From Frankia sp. R82 (lineage in GTDB: Bacteria; Actinomycetota; Actinomycetes; Frankiales; Frankiaceae), in contig NZ_JAMQQG010000293.1 of assembly GCF_023716925.1 (NCBI RefSeq), positions 1-35,618 of the forward strand: DNA of 35,618 nt. Reading direction: 5' to 3'. How positions within the stretch are numbered: position 1 is the stretch's first letter; each line of letters begins with the position of its first letter. Shown in pieces: positions 28,811-35,618 of the stretch. Made by a program: the position numbers and the translations under genes. The notes under the pieces are model-generated. The model was given only the letters and a program-made list of their open reading frames with translations, was not told the DNA's origin and did no database searches.

Positions 28811-30346
28811 ATGGCGACGCAGGCATCCGCATCGCCGGGGGCGTCGGAGGCCGGCTCGGAAAAGATCGATGCCGCACTTGTCCGGCTGGCCCTGGTGCTG
28901 CTCGCCGGCGTGGTCGTGGTGCAGCTCGACGCGACGATCGTGTCCGTTGCGCTGGACCGACTGAGTCATGCCTTCGATGTCGATCTTCCTACGGTGCAGT
29001 GGGTCACCACGGCGTATCTGCTCGCGCTGGCCATGGTGATCCCGGTGACGGGCTGGTCGGTCGAGCGGTTCGGTGGTCGCCGCATGTGGTTGCTGGCACT
29101 TGCGCTGTTTCTGGTCGGCTCGGCGCTGTGCGGGATCGCCTGGTCCATCGGCAGCCTCATCGCCTTTCGGGTCATCCAGGGCCTGGGTGGAGGGCTGCTG
29201 CTGCCCCTCATGCAGACGATCATGGCGCAGGCGGCCGGGCCGCAGCGGCTCGGCCGGCTCATGGCGGTGGTCTCCTTTCCGGCCTTGCTGACTCCGGTCC
29301 TCGGCCCGGTCCTCGGCGGTGTGATCGTCGAAAGTTTCAGCTGGCGTTGGATCTTTCTGATCAACGTGCCGGTCTGCATCGTCGCGTTCGTGCTGGCCTG
29401 GCGGACGATGCCGCCGCAGGTGTCGTCCACCCGCGTGTCCCAGCGGTTCGACGGCATCGGTTTCGCTCTGCTCTCCCCGGGGCTCGCGGCCGTTGTCTAC
29501 GGCTTCGCCGAGGCGGGTCGCCACGGCGGCTTCACCGGGGCGGCTGTGCTGGTTCCGTTGGTCATCGGTGTCGCCTTGATCGTCGCGTTCGTCGGATATG
29601 CGCTGCGCACCCGGATCGTGCCGCTGATCGATCTGCGGCTGTTCCGCTCCGCGTCGTTCTGCGGCGCCGCCAGTCTGATGTTCCTGTTCGGTATCTCGCT
29701 GTTCGGCGCGCTGTTCCTCCTGCCGCTGTACGAGCAGCAGGCGCGCGGACGTAGCCCGGTCGAGGCCGGCCTGCTCCTGGCTCCTCAGGGTCTGGGCATG
29801 ATGATCGGGATGGTCGTGCTCAGCCGGATCGCCGACCGGGTCAGCCCGCGTGCGATGGTCCTGCTCGGGCTGAGCCTCAGCGTCCTGGGCTCGGTGGCCT
29901 ACACCCAGGTGACGGCACACACCAGTGAGGTCCTGCTCGGGGGGTCCCTGGTCGTGCGGGGTCTGGGTCTCGCGGCGGCGATGGTGCCGGTGATGTCCGC
30001 GGCCTACATCGGGCTCTCCGCCGCGGAGATTCCTCGGGCGACCTCCGCGGTCCGGATCTTCCAGCAGGTCGGTGCGTCCCTGGGCACCGCTGTGCTCGCC
30101 GTGGTGCTCGCCCGCCAGTTGCCCGATGCCGTGGGTGGCGGCCGTCCACGTGATGTGGCGGCCACTGCCCACGCCTACGCGATTTCCTTCTGGTGGACCC
30201 TCGGGTTCAGCATCGCCGCTGTTCCGCTCGGTTTCCTGCTGCCGAAACGTCCTGCTGCGGCGCACCGGGGCGTTGAGCGCGTAGGCGTCGGGGCACCAGA
30301 TCAGAGGGTCGGCTCCCCGGCGCCGGCTACGGTCGACAACAGGTAG
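28811..30346 (+). CDS. DHA2-family MFS drug exporter
   Basis: A 511-residue EmrB/QacA-type proton antiporter. It has the first-helix DHA2 motif QLDATIVSVALDRL (about 39-52), the VERFGGRRM loop, a Gly-rich helix 5 (GLGGGLLLPL) and about 14 hydrophobic helices, ending in a short polar tail. ATG 28811 is chosen because GGAGG sits 4 bases upstream and the protein then starts at the usual place; the frame extends 16 codons further upstream. Divergent TetR gene and operator suggest drug-inducible expression. The substrate is unknown. It converges on a kinase gene whose stop is 13 bases away. Confidence 0.94.
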   Translation: MATQASASPGASEAGSEKIDAALVRLALVLLAGVVVVQLDATIVSVALDRLSHAFDVDLPTVQWVTTAYLLALAMVIPVTGWSVERFGGRRMWLLALALFLVGSALCGIAWSIGSLIAFRVIQGLGGGLLLPLMQTIMAQAAGPQRLGRLMAVVSFPALLTPVLGPVLGGVIVESFSWRWIFLINVPVCIVAFVLAWRTMPPQVSSTRVSQRFDGIGFALLSPGLAAVVYGFAEAGRHGGFTGAAVLVPLVIGVALIVAFVGYALRTRIVPLIDLRLFRSASFCGAASLMFLFGISLFGALFLLPLYEQQARGRSPVEAGLLLAPQGLGMMIGMVVLSRIADRVSPRAMVLLGLSLSVLGSVAYTQVTAHTSEVLLGGSLVVRGLGLAAAMVPVMSAAYIGLSAAEIPRATSAVRIFQQVGASLGTAVLAVVLARQLPDAVGGGRPRDVAATAHAYAISFWWTLGFSIAAVPLGFLLPKRPAAAHRGVERVGVGAPDQRVGSPAPATVDNR

Positions 30347-30359
30347 AACGGGTCGACGC

Positions 30360-31535
30360 TCAGGACCGGGGATCCCCGTCCGGGTCGTCCTGCCAAGGGA
30401 AGCGGACCGTGACCGTCGTCGGGCCGCCGGGTGGGCTGTCGACCGTCATCGACCCGTCGATCCCGGCGATGCGCTCGCCGAGGCCGGTCAGGCCGCTGCC
30501 GCCGAGCGGATCCGCGCCGCCGATGCCGTCGTCACCGATCTGCAGCAGCAGCGAGCCGTCGTCGACGCGGTGCAGGTCGACCGTGGCGCCACCGGCCTGA
30601 CTGTGTTTGCTGATGTTGGTCAGGAGCTCGGCGGTGGTGAAGTAGATGATGCCCTCCACCGCGGCAGCCGGCCGTGTGGCCAGCTCCACCGTCACCAGGG
30701 TCGGGACGGTGCAGCGATCGGCGAGGGCGGCCAGGGCCGCGGGCAGGCCGCGGTCGGTGAGGATCGCTGGATTGATCCCACGGGACAGATCGCGCAGTTC
30801 GACCAGGGCGAGCTTCACCTCGCCGTGTGCCTCGGCGACCATCTCGGCCGCAGCCTGCGGGTCCTCGGTGAGAATCTCCTTGGCCATGCCCAGGCCGATG
30901 GCCAGGGCGACCAGCCGGGCCTGCGCCCCGTCATGCAGGTTGCGTTCGATCCGACGCAGGTCGGCCGCGGCGTCCTGGGCCGTCCGCCGGCTCGCCGCAG
31001 CCTCCCGCACGCGCTGTTCCACCCGCGCGGACGGGGCGAGCATTCCCCGCACCATCGCCCGGTCGACGGCCACCAGCGCCCGGGTCGCCCCGGGCAGCAC
31101 CACCCAGGCGACCGTGACCAGCAGCAGCGCCAGCACGAAGCTCACGATGCCCCACGGCAGCCGGACGAACAGGAACAGCGCCTCTCGCCAGGCAACCGGA
31201 TCGCCGAGCGTGGCCAGCCCCGGGCCGCGCTGGCCGGGGCGCCGGGGCGGGGGGTGGGAGGGGGTGGCGACCCGAAGGCCCAGCAGCCAGCGGGCTCTGG
31301 CCCGCTCGAGCGTGCCGAACGCCCGGCAGATCCGCAGCCCCACCACCAGCACCGGGATGCCGACCACCGTGATCGCAAGACCGGCACCGAGGGAGATCGC
31401 CACGGTGACGACGATGAAGCCGACCAGCGACAACGGCAGGCTCAGCAGCAGGTAGAGCAGGCCGCGCCAGGTGGCTGCGTCTGCGGCGAACCAGGGCGGC
31501 TTTTGTGCGCTCGGAACAGGGGGCGAGGCGGCCAC
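30360..31535 (-). CDS. NarL-type sensor histidine kinase (orphan)
   Basis: A 391-residue membrane kinase. The N-terminus has two hydrophobic blocks (about 25-70 and 118-148), with a Pro/Arg-rich loop between, forming a putative sensor domain. The dimerisation/phospho-acceptor segment is RRIERNLHDGAQARL with H201, the HisKA_3 type that partners NarL/LuxR-type regulators. ATP-binding motifs GDDGIGG and GSGLTGLGERIAGIDG follow. No response regulator is adjacent on either side, so it is an orphan here. The start is GTG 31535 with GGGAGG ten bases upstream. An AT-rich GATAAT on the minus strand (31579-31574) could be its -10. Confidence 0.92.
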   Translation of the reverse strand: MAASPPVPSAQKPPWFAADAATWRGLLYLLLSLPLSLVGFIVVTVAISLGAGLAITVVGIPVLVVGLRICRAFGTLERARARWLLGLRVATPSHPPPRRPGQRGPGLATLGDPVAWREALFLFVRLPWGIVSFVLALLLVTVAWVVLPGATRALVAVDRAMVRGMLAPSARVEQRVREAAASRRTAQDAAADLRRIERNLHDGAQARLVALAIGLGMAKEILTEDPQAAAEMVAEAHGEVKLALVELRDLSRGINPAILTDRGLPAALAALADRCTVPTLVTVELATRPAAAVEGIIYFTTAELLTNISKHSQAGGATVDLHRVDDGSLLLQIGDDGIGGADPLGGSGLTGLGERIAGIDGSMTVDSPPGGPTTVTVRFPWQDDPDGDPRS

Positions 31536-31739
31536 TGAAAGTGATCCTCCCGTCGCTCCCGTCCAACCGGGCTATTATCCGCCCGCCCTGTGGAGGGCCG
31601 CTCACGAGGTGGCCCGAGAGTACCGCGATGGAGGGTAGTTCGAGACTTTGTCGGTGGGGGATGATTGTCTTCTCGTAGACCCGCAGGGCATCCGCTTCCC
31701 ACCCGGAAGCGGTCGGGCGACCACGAGGAGCTTGCGGTC

Positions 31740-32153
31740 ATGAAACTTCTCACGGCCACGGCGTACGCGCAGGGCCTGCGCGTCGACGATTTCCACTGGG
31801 CGGTGGAAGGCGAGTTGGTCACCCTGCGTGCGTTCTGTGATCTGCATCTGGACCGTCCGCACGGGCGGTGCGAGTGCGGCCGGGTCTTCGTGGGGCTGGG
31901 TTCCTACTACGGCACCACGACGGCGATGGTGCGGCACCTGCCCGGGTTCACGGAAGAGGACTATCAGGTTGCCCTGTGTCACAGTCTCGACGCCCAGGGA
32001 TGGCCCGCCGCAGACGCGGAAGCGGAGGCCACGCGTCTGATCGCCGAGGTGGAACGCTGGCCGGTCGGAGCGATCATCGAGCGTTTCGTCGACCGGCTCG
32101 CCGTCCGCGCCCTGTCCGACGCCGACATCGGCCGCGTGCCCGGCCGGCACTGA
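31740..32153 (+). CDS. Small Cys/His-rich protein, unknown function
   Basis: A 137-residue soluble protein beginning MKLLTATAYAQG. It has a compact set of possible metal ligands: C33, H36, H41, C44 and C46 (in CDLHLDRPHGRCECG), then a run GSYYGTTTAMVRHL. I recall similar uncharacterised actinobacterial proteins (possibly the group called DUF7715), but cannot check. No helix-turn-helix or membrane segment is visible. ATG 31740 has GAGGAG about 10 bases upstream; the frame extends another 25 codons upstream with no sign of coding. It is divergent from the orphan kinase. Confidence 0.8.
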   Translation: MKLLTATAYAQGLRVDDFHWAVEGELVTLRAFCDLHLDRPHGRCECGRVFVGLGSYYGTTTAMVRHLPGFTEEDYQVALCHSLDAQGWPAADAEAEATRLIAEVERWPVGAIIERFVDRLAVRALSDADIGRVPGRH

Positions 32154-32241
32154 CCGCCCGGCCGCCTCGCCGGCACTGACCGTCCAGGCGGACGCCGGCT
32201 CGTGGCCGCAGCGGGACGTCCGGCCGGTGCCGGATCTGGGA

Positions 32242-33231
32242 TCACCCGGTCGTGGCCACCGCCGCCTTGACCGGAACTGCCGGCGGAGCCCCATCGGCGG
32301 TCTCGGTCGTCCGATCGGCGGCGCGCAGCGTCGGCCGCTGCGTCGCGAGGGCTTCGACCTCGCGACGTCCACGCGGGGTGCGTCCCCACGGCTTCGCGGT
32401 CGACAGCACGGTGGCGGTGATGAACAGCAGGTTCATCACGCTGCCACAGACGATCAGTGCCACGGTCTGGGCCGGATAGCCCGTCGCCGAAACCGCGCTG
32501 TGATGACCGGCGGAGACGATGAGCGTCCGAAGGAGCGAACCACCGCTGATCATCGCCACCACGGTGATGGACAGTTTCGCCACGATCCACCAGTGCCGTA
32601 GCAGACCCCAGTGGGTCTTCACCGACAGCACGATCCCGGTGATCAGCGTGAGCAGCGCCAACGGGATGTTGAGCGTGCGGTCGATGACATGCATGAGTTC
32701 GTACGCCGAATGCCGAAGATCTGGATCGGCCGCGGCGGTGCTGGCCAGGGCAAGCTGGCAGAACGCGACGCCGTTCCACCCGACGCTCACGATGATGTGC
32801 AGGGTGAGCAGCGCCGTCCGCAACGGTTTGCGCAGTCGCGGACGGCTGACCCGACGTTGCACGGTCGCCTTCCGCTCGGATTCGGCTTCGGGCTTGCTGT
32901 CGGGCTTGTTGTCGGGCTTGGCCCTGGGTCGGGTCTCGACATCGGTGCTCGTGGGTTGGGCCGGGATTTCGGCGGCAGGCGATGTGGCGTCGATGGGATT
33001 CGTTGTGACCGTGGTTTCGGCGGCGACCCCCGCCGTCTCGGTGGCAGTTGCTTTTTCTGGGGAAACTGCTTTTTCTGGGGCGACTGTCGTTTCGGTGTTC
33101 GTTGCCGTTTCGGTGCATGCTGCTGTTGCGACGGCGGCGCCCGGATTGGGGATATCGGTCGACGCAACGTCGGTCACGGGCTTTTTCCGGCGGCCAGGCG
33201 CACGAACAGGCCGCCCCTGGGGCAGGGTCAT
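32242..33231 (-). CDS. DUF2269-type membrane protein with long charged N-terminus
   Basis: A 329-residue protein in two parts. Residues 1-135 are low-complexity, rich in Thr, Ala, Glu, Pro and Lys, with a duplicated hexapeptide (VAPEKA, VSPEKA) and KPDNKPDSKPE; this part uses more A-rich codons than the rest. Residues 136-280 hold about four membrane helices, with WNGVAF, HVIDRTLNIPLALLTLITG and GLLRHWWIVAKL typical of DUF2269 proteins. Function is unknown. ATG 33231 is preceded by a weak purine-rich ribosome site. The N-terminal part would be cytosolic or outside depending on topology, which I cannot decide. It stands alone between a plus-strand gene and the PAC2 gene. Confidence 0.85.
   Translation of the reverse strand: MTLPQGRPVRAPGRRKKPVTDVASTDIPNPGAAVATAACTETATNTETTVAPEKAVSPEKATATETAGVAAETTVTTNPIDATSPAAEIPAQPTSTDVETRPRAKPDNKPDSKPEAESERKATVQRRVSRPRLRKPLRTALLTLHIIVSVGWNGVAFCQLALASTAAADPDLRHSAYELMHVIDRTLNIPLALLTLITGIVLSVKTHWGLLRHWWIVAKLSITVVAMISGGSLLRTLIVSAGHHSAVSATGYPAQTVALIVCGSVMNLLFITATVLSTAKPWGRTPRGRREVEALATQRPTLRAADRTTETADGAPPAVPVKAAVATTG
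33050..33085. repeat. 18-bp tandem repeat within the DUF2269 gene
   Basis: Two copies of GCTTTTTCTGGGGAAACT-type sequence (33050-33067, 33068-33085), in frame, encoding the repeated VxPEKA. The TTTTT runs stand out in this GC-rich DNA. Confidence 0.85.
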
Positions 33232-33479
33232 TTCTGGTTCTCTCTGTCATGCGCCACCGGGTCGGGGCGATCCTGTGCTGCTGCAGGCCGTTGGCCCACC
33301 GCAGCGAAGCGCGAGCCTACGCGAGGGCGAATGCACCGAAATGGCAACTTCCGGAAGGCCTCGGTGCAGGCGAAAACAGAGAAGACCGGGACAGCGGATC
33401 CCTGGATGTGGTAGCGGCAATCCGATAGAACCGCACCACCGGTTCCACCCGGTGGGCGGACCGGCGGTTTTCGGCGGGA

Positions 33480-34421
33480 TCAGCCCAGCGGGTTCGGACC
33501 GCCGGGCTCCGACTGCTCGGCCAGGAAGCGCTCCAGTGCCTCGCCCAGCTCGTCGGCCGTTGGCAGCTTCTGCTCACCATCAACCGTTGGCAGGCTGGGG
33601 CCACGCCGCCCTCGCTGATAGGCGTCGTACTGCTCCTCCAACGCCCGGACAAGCGAGGCGGCCTCGCCGCCTTCGGCAAGCTGGCTGTTGACCTCGTCAT
33701 GCACGGCGAGCGCGGCAGAACGCAGCCCGTCCAGCGGCAGCATCAGACCCGTGGCCTTGGACACGGACGTCAACAGCACCTCGGTGGCCGCCGGATAGGT
33801 CGACTGCGCCAGATAATGCGGGACGTGGACGGCGAACCCCATCGCGTCCCGCCCGTCGCGGCCGAGCTCGTATTCGAGCAGGTGACCGGCGCTGCCCGGA
33901 ATCTGCAGCCGGCGTAGCCAGGGCTCATACCCGGCGATGAGCTCCTTGCGGCTGGCATGTGCCGTCACGGAGGCGGGACGGGTGTGCGGCACGGCCATCG
34001 GCACCGCGTTCAGACCGACGCTCAGGGCAACGCCGAGGCGCTCCACGATCTGCCGGACGGCGGCGATGAAGCGCTTCCACTGTAGATCGGGCTCGGGTCC
34101 GGTGAGCAGCAGAAACGGTACATCCGACTCGTCGCGCAGCTCGTAGATCGACAGCACCGGGTCGGCATAGCTCTCCCAGTGATCCTCCGAAAAGATCATG
34201 GAGGGTCGGCGGGAGCGGTAGTCGAGCAGCTGGTCGATGTCGAACGTGGCCACGATCTGGTGCTCGAGCGCCGTCAGCAGGTGTTCTCCGGCCAGGCTGA
34301 CGGCGTTGCCGGCATCGACGACACCGGTCATCGCCTCGAGCATGATCGGCCGGTGCTGCTCGCCGGACTGCTGCTCGGGCCCGTCCTCGGTGAGACTGTA
34401 GAGCTCTCGCGGATCAAGCAC
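33480..34421 (-). CDS. PAC2-family protein
   Basis: A 313-residue protein of the PAC2 (proteasome assembly chaperone 2-like) family found in actinobacteria. Supporting features are GVVDAGNAVSLAGEHLL near the N-terminus, RPSMIF, LLTGPEPDLQWKRF, and AHASRKELIAGYEPW with GFAVHVPHYLAQSTYPAATE. The bacterial members are related in fold to archaeal/eukaryal assembly chaperones, but their job is not settled. Start GTG 34421 has AGGAGG 9 bases upstream. It stands alone, with an intergenic region on either side. The C-terminal 60 residues are charged and variable. Confidence 0.9.
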   Translation of the reverse strand: MLDPRELYSLTEDGPEQQSGEQHRPIMLEAMTGVVDAGNAVSLAGEHLLTALEHQIVATFDIDQLLDYRSRRPSMIFSEDHWESYADPVLSIYELRDESDVPFLLLTGPEPDLQWKRFIAAVRQIVERLGVALSVGLNAVPMAVPHTRPASVTAHASRKELIAGYEPWLRRLQIPGSAGHLLEYELGRDGRDAMGFAVHVPHYLAQSTYPAATEVLLTSVSKATGLMLPLDGLRSAALAVHDEVNSQLAEGGEAASLVRALEEQYDAYQRGRRGPSLPTVDGEQKLPTADELGEALERFLAEQSEPGGPNPLG

Positions 34422-34756
34422 GATCGAGGTCCTCCTCTACACCACCGCTCGCTTCCGTCACCTGAAAAGAAGCGCAACCGACGCCGATGGCATTCCACCG
34501 GCCCGGAACCAACCGGAGCCGGGCACCGCTCGCTGTGGCCAGGAGCCGACCGGGCCCATCCCAGCCTCGTCATGATTTTACCGGCTTGCCGGCACCGGAC
34601 GCGCCCGCGCACCGAGGCGGGCGGGCCGGGCATCCGCACTGCCAGGTGATTTCGTTCGACGAAAGGCTGCCCGGAAAGGTGGATTGGTTCGCTGTCGAGC
34701 GCTCCGGCGGTCGGCTCCGGCGGGAATGGTCGGTCCGGCGGCGTAGGCTGCGCCGC
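34422..34756. other. Intergenic region between divergent PAC2 and epimerase genes
   Basis: No gene is supported in these 335 bases. It must hold both promoters, but I could not identify clear -35/-10 pairs. One AT-containing palindrome (34650-34664) is listed separately. Confidence 0.6.
34650..34664. promoter_or_regulatory. 15-bp palindrome upstream of the epimerase
   Basis: TTTCGT-TCG-ACGAAA has perfect 6-bp arms and sits about 90 bases before the epimerase start, a reasonable place for a repressor site. No regulator gene is adjacent. Confidence 0.35.
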
Positions 34757-35618
34757 GTGCGGATCCTCGTCACCGGTGCGACCGGCAAGGTCGGCGGTGC
34801 CGTCGTGCGGGCGGCGCTCGCGGCCGGGCACGAGGTGCGGGTGCTGGTCCGTGCTCCGGTCCGCGTCGGCGCGTTGCCGAGGCCCGGTGTCGAGGTGCCA
34901 GGGCCGGGTGTGGAAGTGGCCGTCGGGGACGTGACGGATCCCGCGACGTTGTCCGTGGCCGTCGACGGCGTCGAGATCGTGTTCAACGCGATGGGCGTGC
35001 CCGAACAGTGGCTGGCCGACCCGGGCCGGTTCGACCGGGTCAACGTCGAGGGGTCGGCTCAGCTCGCCCGCGCCGCGGCGGCGGGCGGCGTCCGTCGGCT
35101 GGTGCACACCAGCACGATCGACGTGTTCGACGCACCACCCGGCGGCCGGTTTGACGAGACCAACCTCGCCTCCGGGCCGAAGGGCACCCCTTACGAGCGG
35201 TCCAAGCAGCGGGCCGAGCATGCCGTGTTCGCCGCCGCGGGCGCGATGGAGGTGGTGGTGGTGAACCCCGCGACGGTGTATGGCCTTGGGCCGTACGGCC
35301 CGGCGTCGATGGAGCTGCGGATGTTTCGCCCGGCGCTGCGCGGGCTGTTGCCGATGGTGCCGCCCGGCGGGTTCGGCCTGGTGTTCACCGAAGGACTGGG
35401 GCGCGGTCACCTCGCTGCTGCCGAGCGTGGCCGGCCGGGCGCCCGCTACATCCTGTGCGACACCCACCTGAGCCTGCGCGAGCTCACCGCCGCGGTGGTG
35501 GCCGTCGGCGGGCGGGGGCGCGCCCCCGCGGGGGCGGGGGGGGGGGGGGGGCCCCCGACGCCGGTGCCGGCGCTCGTGGCGCCTGCCGGTGGAACGACGG
35601 TAGGCGTCGGATCCGGGC
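34757..35618 (+). CDS. NAD-dependent epimerase/dehydratase-family protein (runs off right edge)
   Basis: Extended-SDR protein; 287 residues are visible and the frame is open at the edge. The cofactor motif is GATGKVGG (7-14) and the catalytic pair is Y146/K150 in YERSK. A central VNPATVYGLGPYG and ILCDTHLSLRELTA fit the dihydroflavonol-reductase-like branch. GTG 34757 is chosen because it puts the Gly motif at the standard place. After about residue 255 the sequence crosses a 16-G run and becomes Gly/Pro-rich; if that run length is wrong the frame changes. The PTPVPALVA that follows in the present frame looks acceptable. Substrate unknown. Confidence 0.85.
   Translation, partial: MRILVTGATGKVGGAVVRAALAAGHEVRVLVRAPVRVGALPRPGVEVPGPGVEVAVGDVTDPATLSVAVDGVEIVFNAMGVPEQWLADPGRFDRVNVEGSAQLARAAAAGGVRRLVHTSTIDVFDAPPGGRFDETNLASGPKGTPYERSKQRAEHAVFAAAGAMEVVVVNPATVYGLGPYGPASMELRMFRPALRGLLPMVPPGGFGLVFTEGLGRGHLAAAERGRPGARYILCDTHLSLRELTAAVVAVGGRGRAPAGAGGGGGPPTPVPALVAPAGGTTVGVGSG
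35536..35551 (+). repeat. Run of 16 Gs inside the epimerase gene
   Basis: Sixteen consecutive Gs followed by five Cs, just after another G/C-run block (35514-35534). It lies 67 bases from the window end. Such runs are prone to sequencing and assembly error. Confidence 0.95.

Noticed and set aside
28586-30265. Minus-strand 559-codon frame opposite the MFS exporter
   Set aside because: Composition is Arg/His/Gln/Asp-rich, the typical antisense image of membrane-protein codons; no family likeness.
31200-31270. G/C-run block as a regulatory structure
   Set aside because: It lies within the kinase gene and encodes the Pro/Arg loop between the membrane blocks; codon use explains it.

Overview
The window is a very GC-rich stretch of an actinobacterial chromosome. 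GTG starts, strong G/C bias at third codon positions, and the order proA / MoxR ATPase / VWA protein / nadD / rsfS / gpgP (as in Mycobacterium, from memory) all point there. The gene mix (malate synthase A, F420-type PPOX protein, PAC2 protein, many regulators) looks most like Frankia or a relative. That genus call is recognition, not a database result.

Layout. 1-3361 (minus): the double-strand-break nuclease pair sbcD-sbcC, with sbcC running off the left edge. 3693-13416: a housekeeping block with proA, aceB, a MoxR ATPase plus VWA partner, pgm on the opposite strand, then the coupled nadD-rsfS-gpgP operon, a tRNA-Ala(GGC) and a clear intrinsic terminator. 13417-20518: an accessory region holding a SnoaL-like/TetR divergent pair with a tandem operator, a DHA2 efflux pump with a cytosolic C-terminal domain, a decayed methyltransferase start, an acyl-CoA-synthetase-like gene with two small uncharacterised genes, and several short tandem-repeat arrays. 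20519-24561: an SDR with a substituted active site, convergent with a two-gene unit of a response-regulator/thioredoxin-reductase-like fusion and a histidine kinase that has a cyclic-nucleotide-binding-type domain. 24841-27828: a compact set of secreted esterase, MBL hydrolase, nitrilase-family amidase and PPOX protein. 27845-30346: a TetR/MFS divergent pair with a palindromic operator. 30360-35618: an orphan NarL-type kinase, a small Cys/His protein, a DUF2269 membrane protein, a PAC2 protein and an epimerase cut by the right edge next to a 16-G run.

How the genes work together. The left block serves proline synthesis, glyoxylate use, glucose-phosphate interconversion, NAD synthesis, ribosome silencing and phosphoglycerate-glycoside metabolism. 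The two TetR units look like self-contained inducible modules. The best candidate for an undescribed system is the kinase plus RR/TrxR-like fusion at 21282-24561. All phosphotransfer residues are present, but the dithiol CxxC expected of a thioredoxin reductase is absent, which suggests a redox or nucleotide sensor or effector rather than a classical reductase. A second theme is six short tandem arrays (13-18 bp units, three with a 17-bp period) in about 10 kb between 13.2 and 22.8 kb, mostly between genes or at gene ends.
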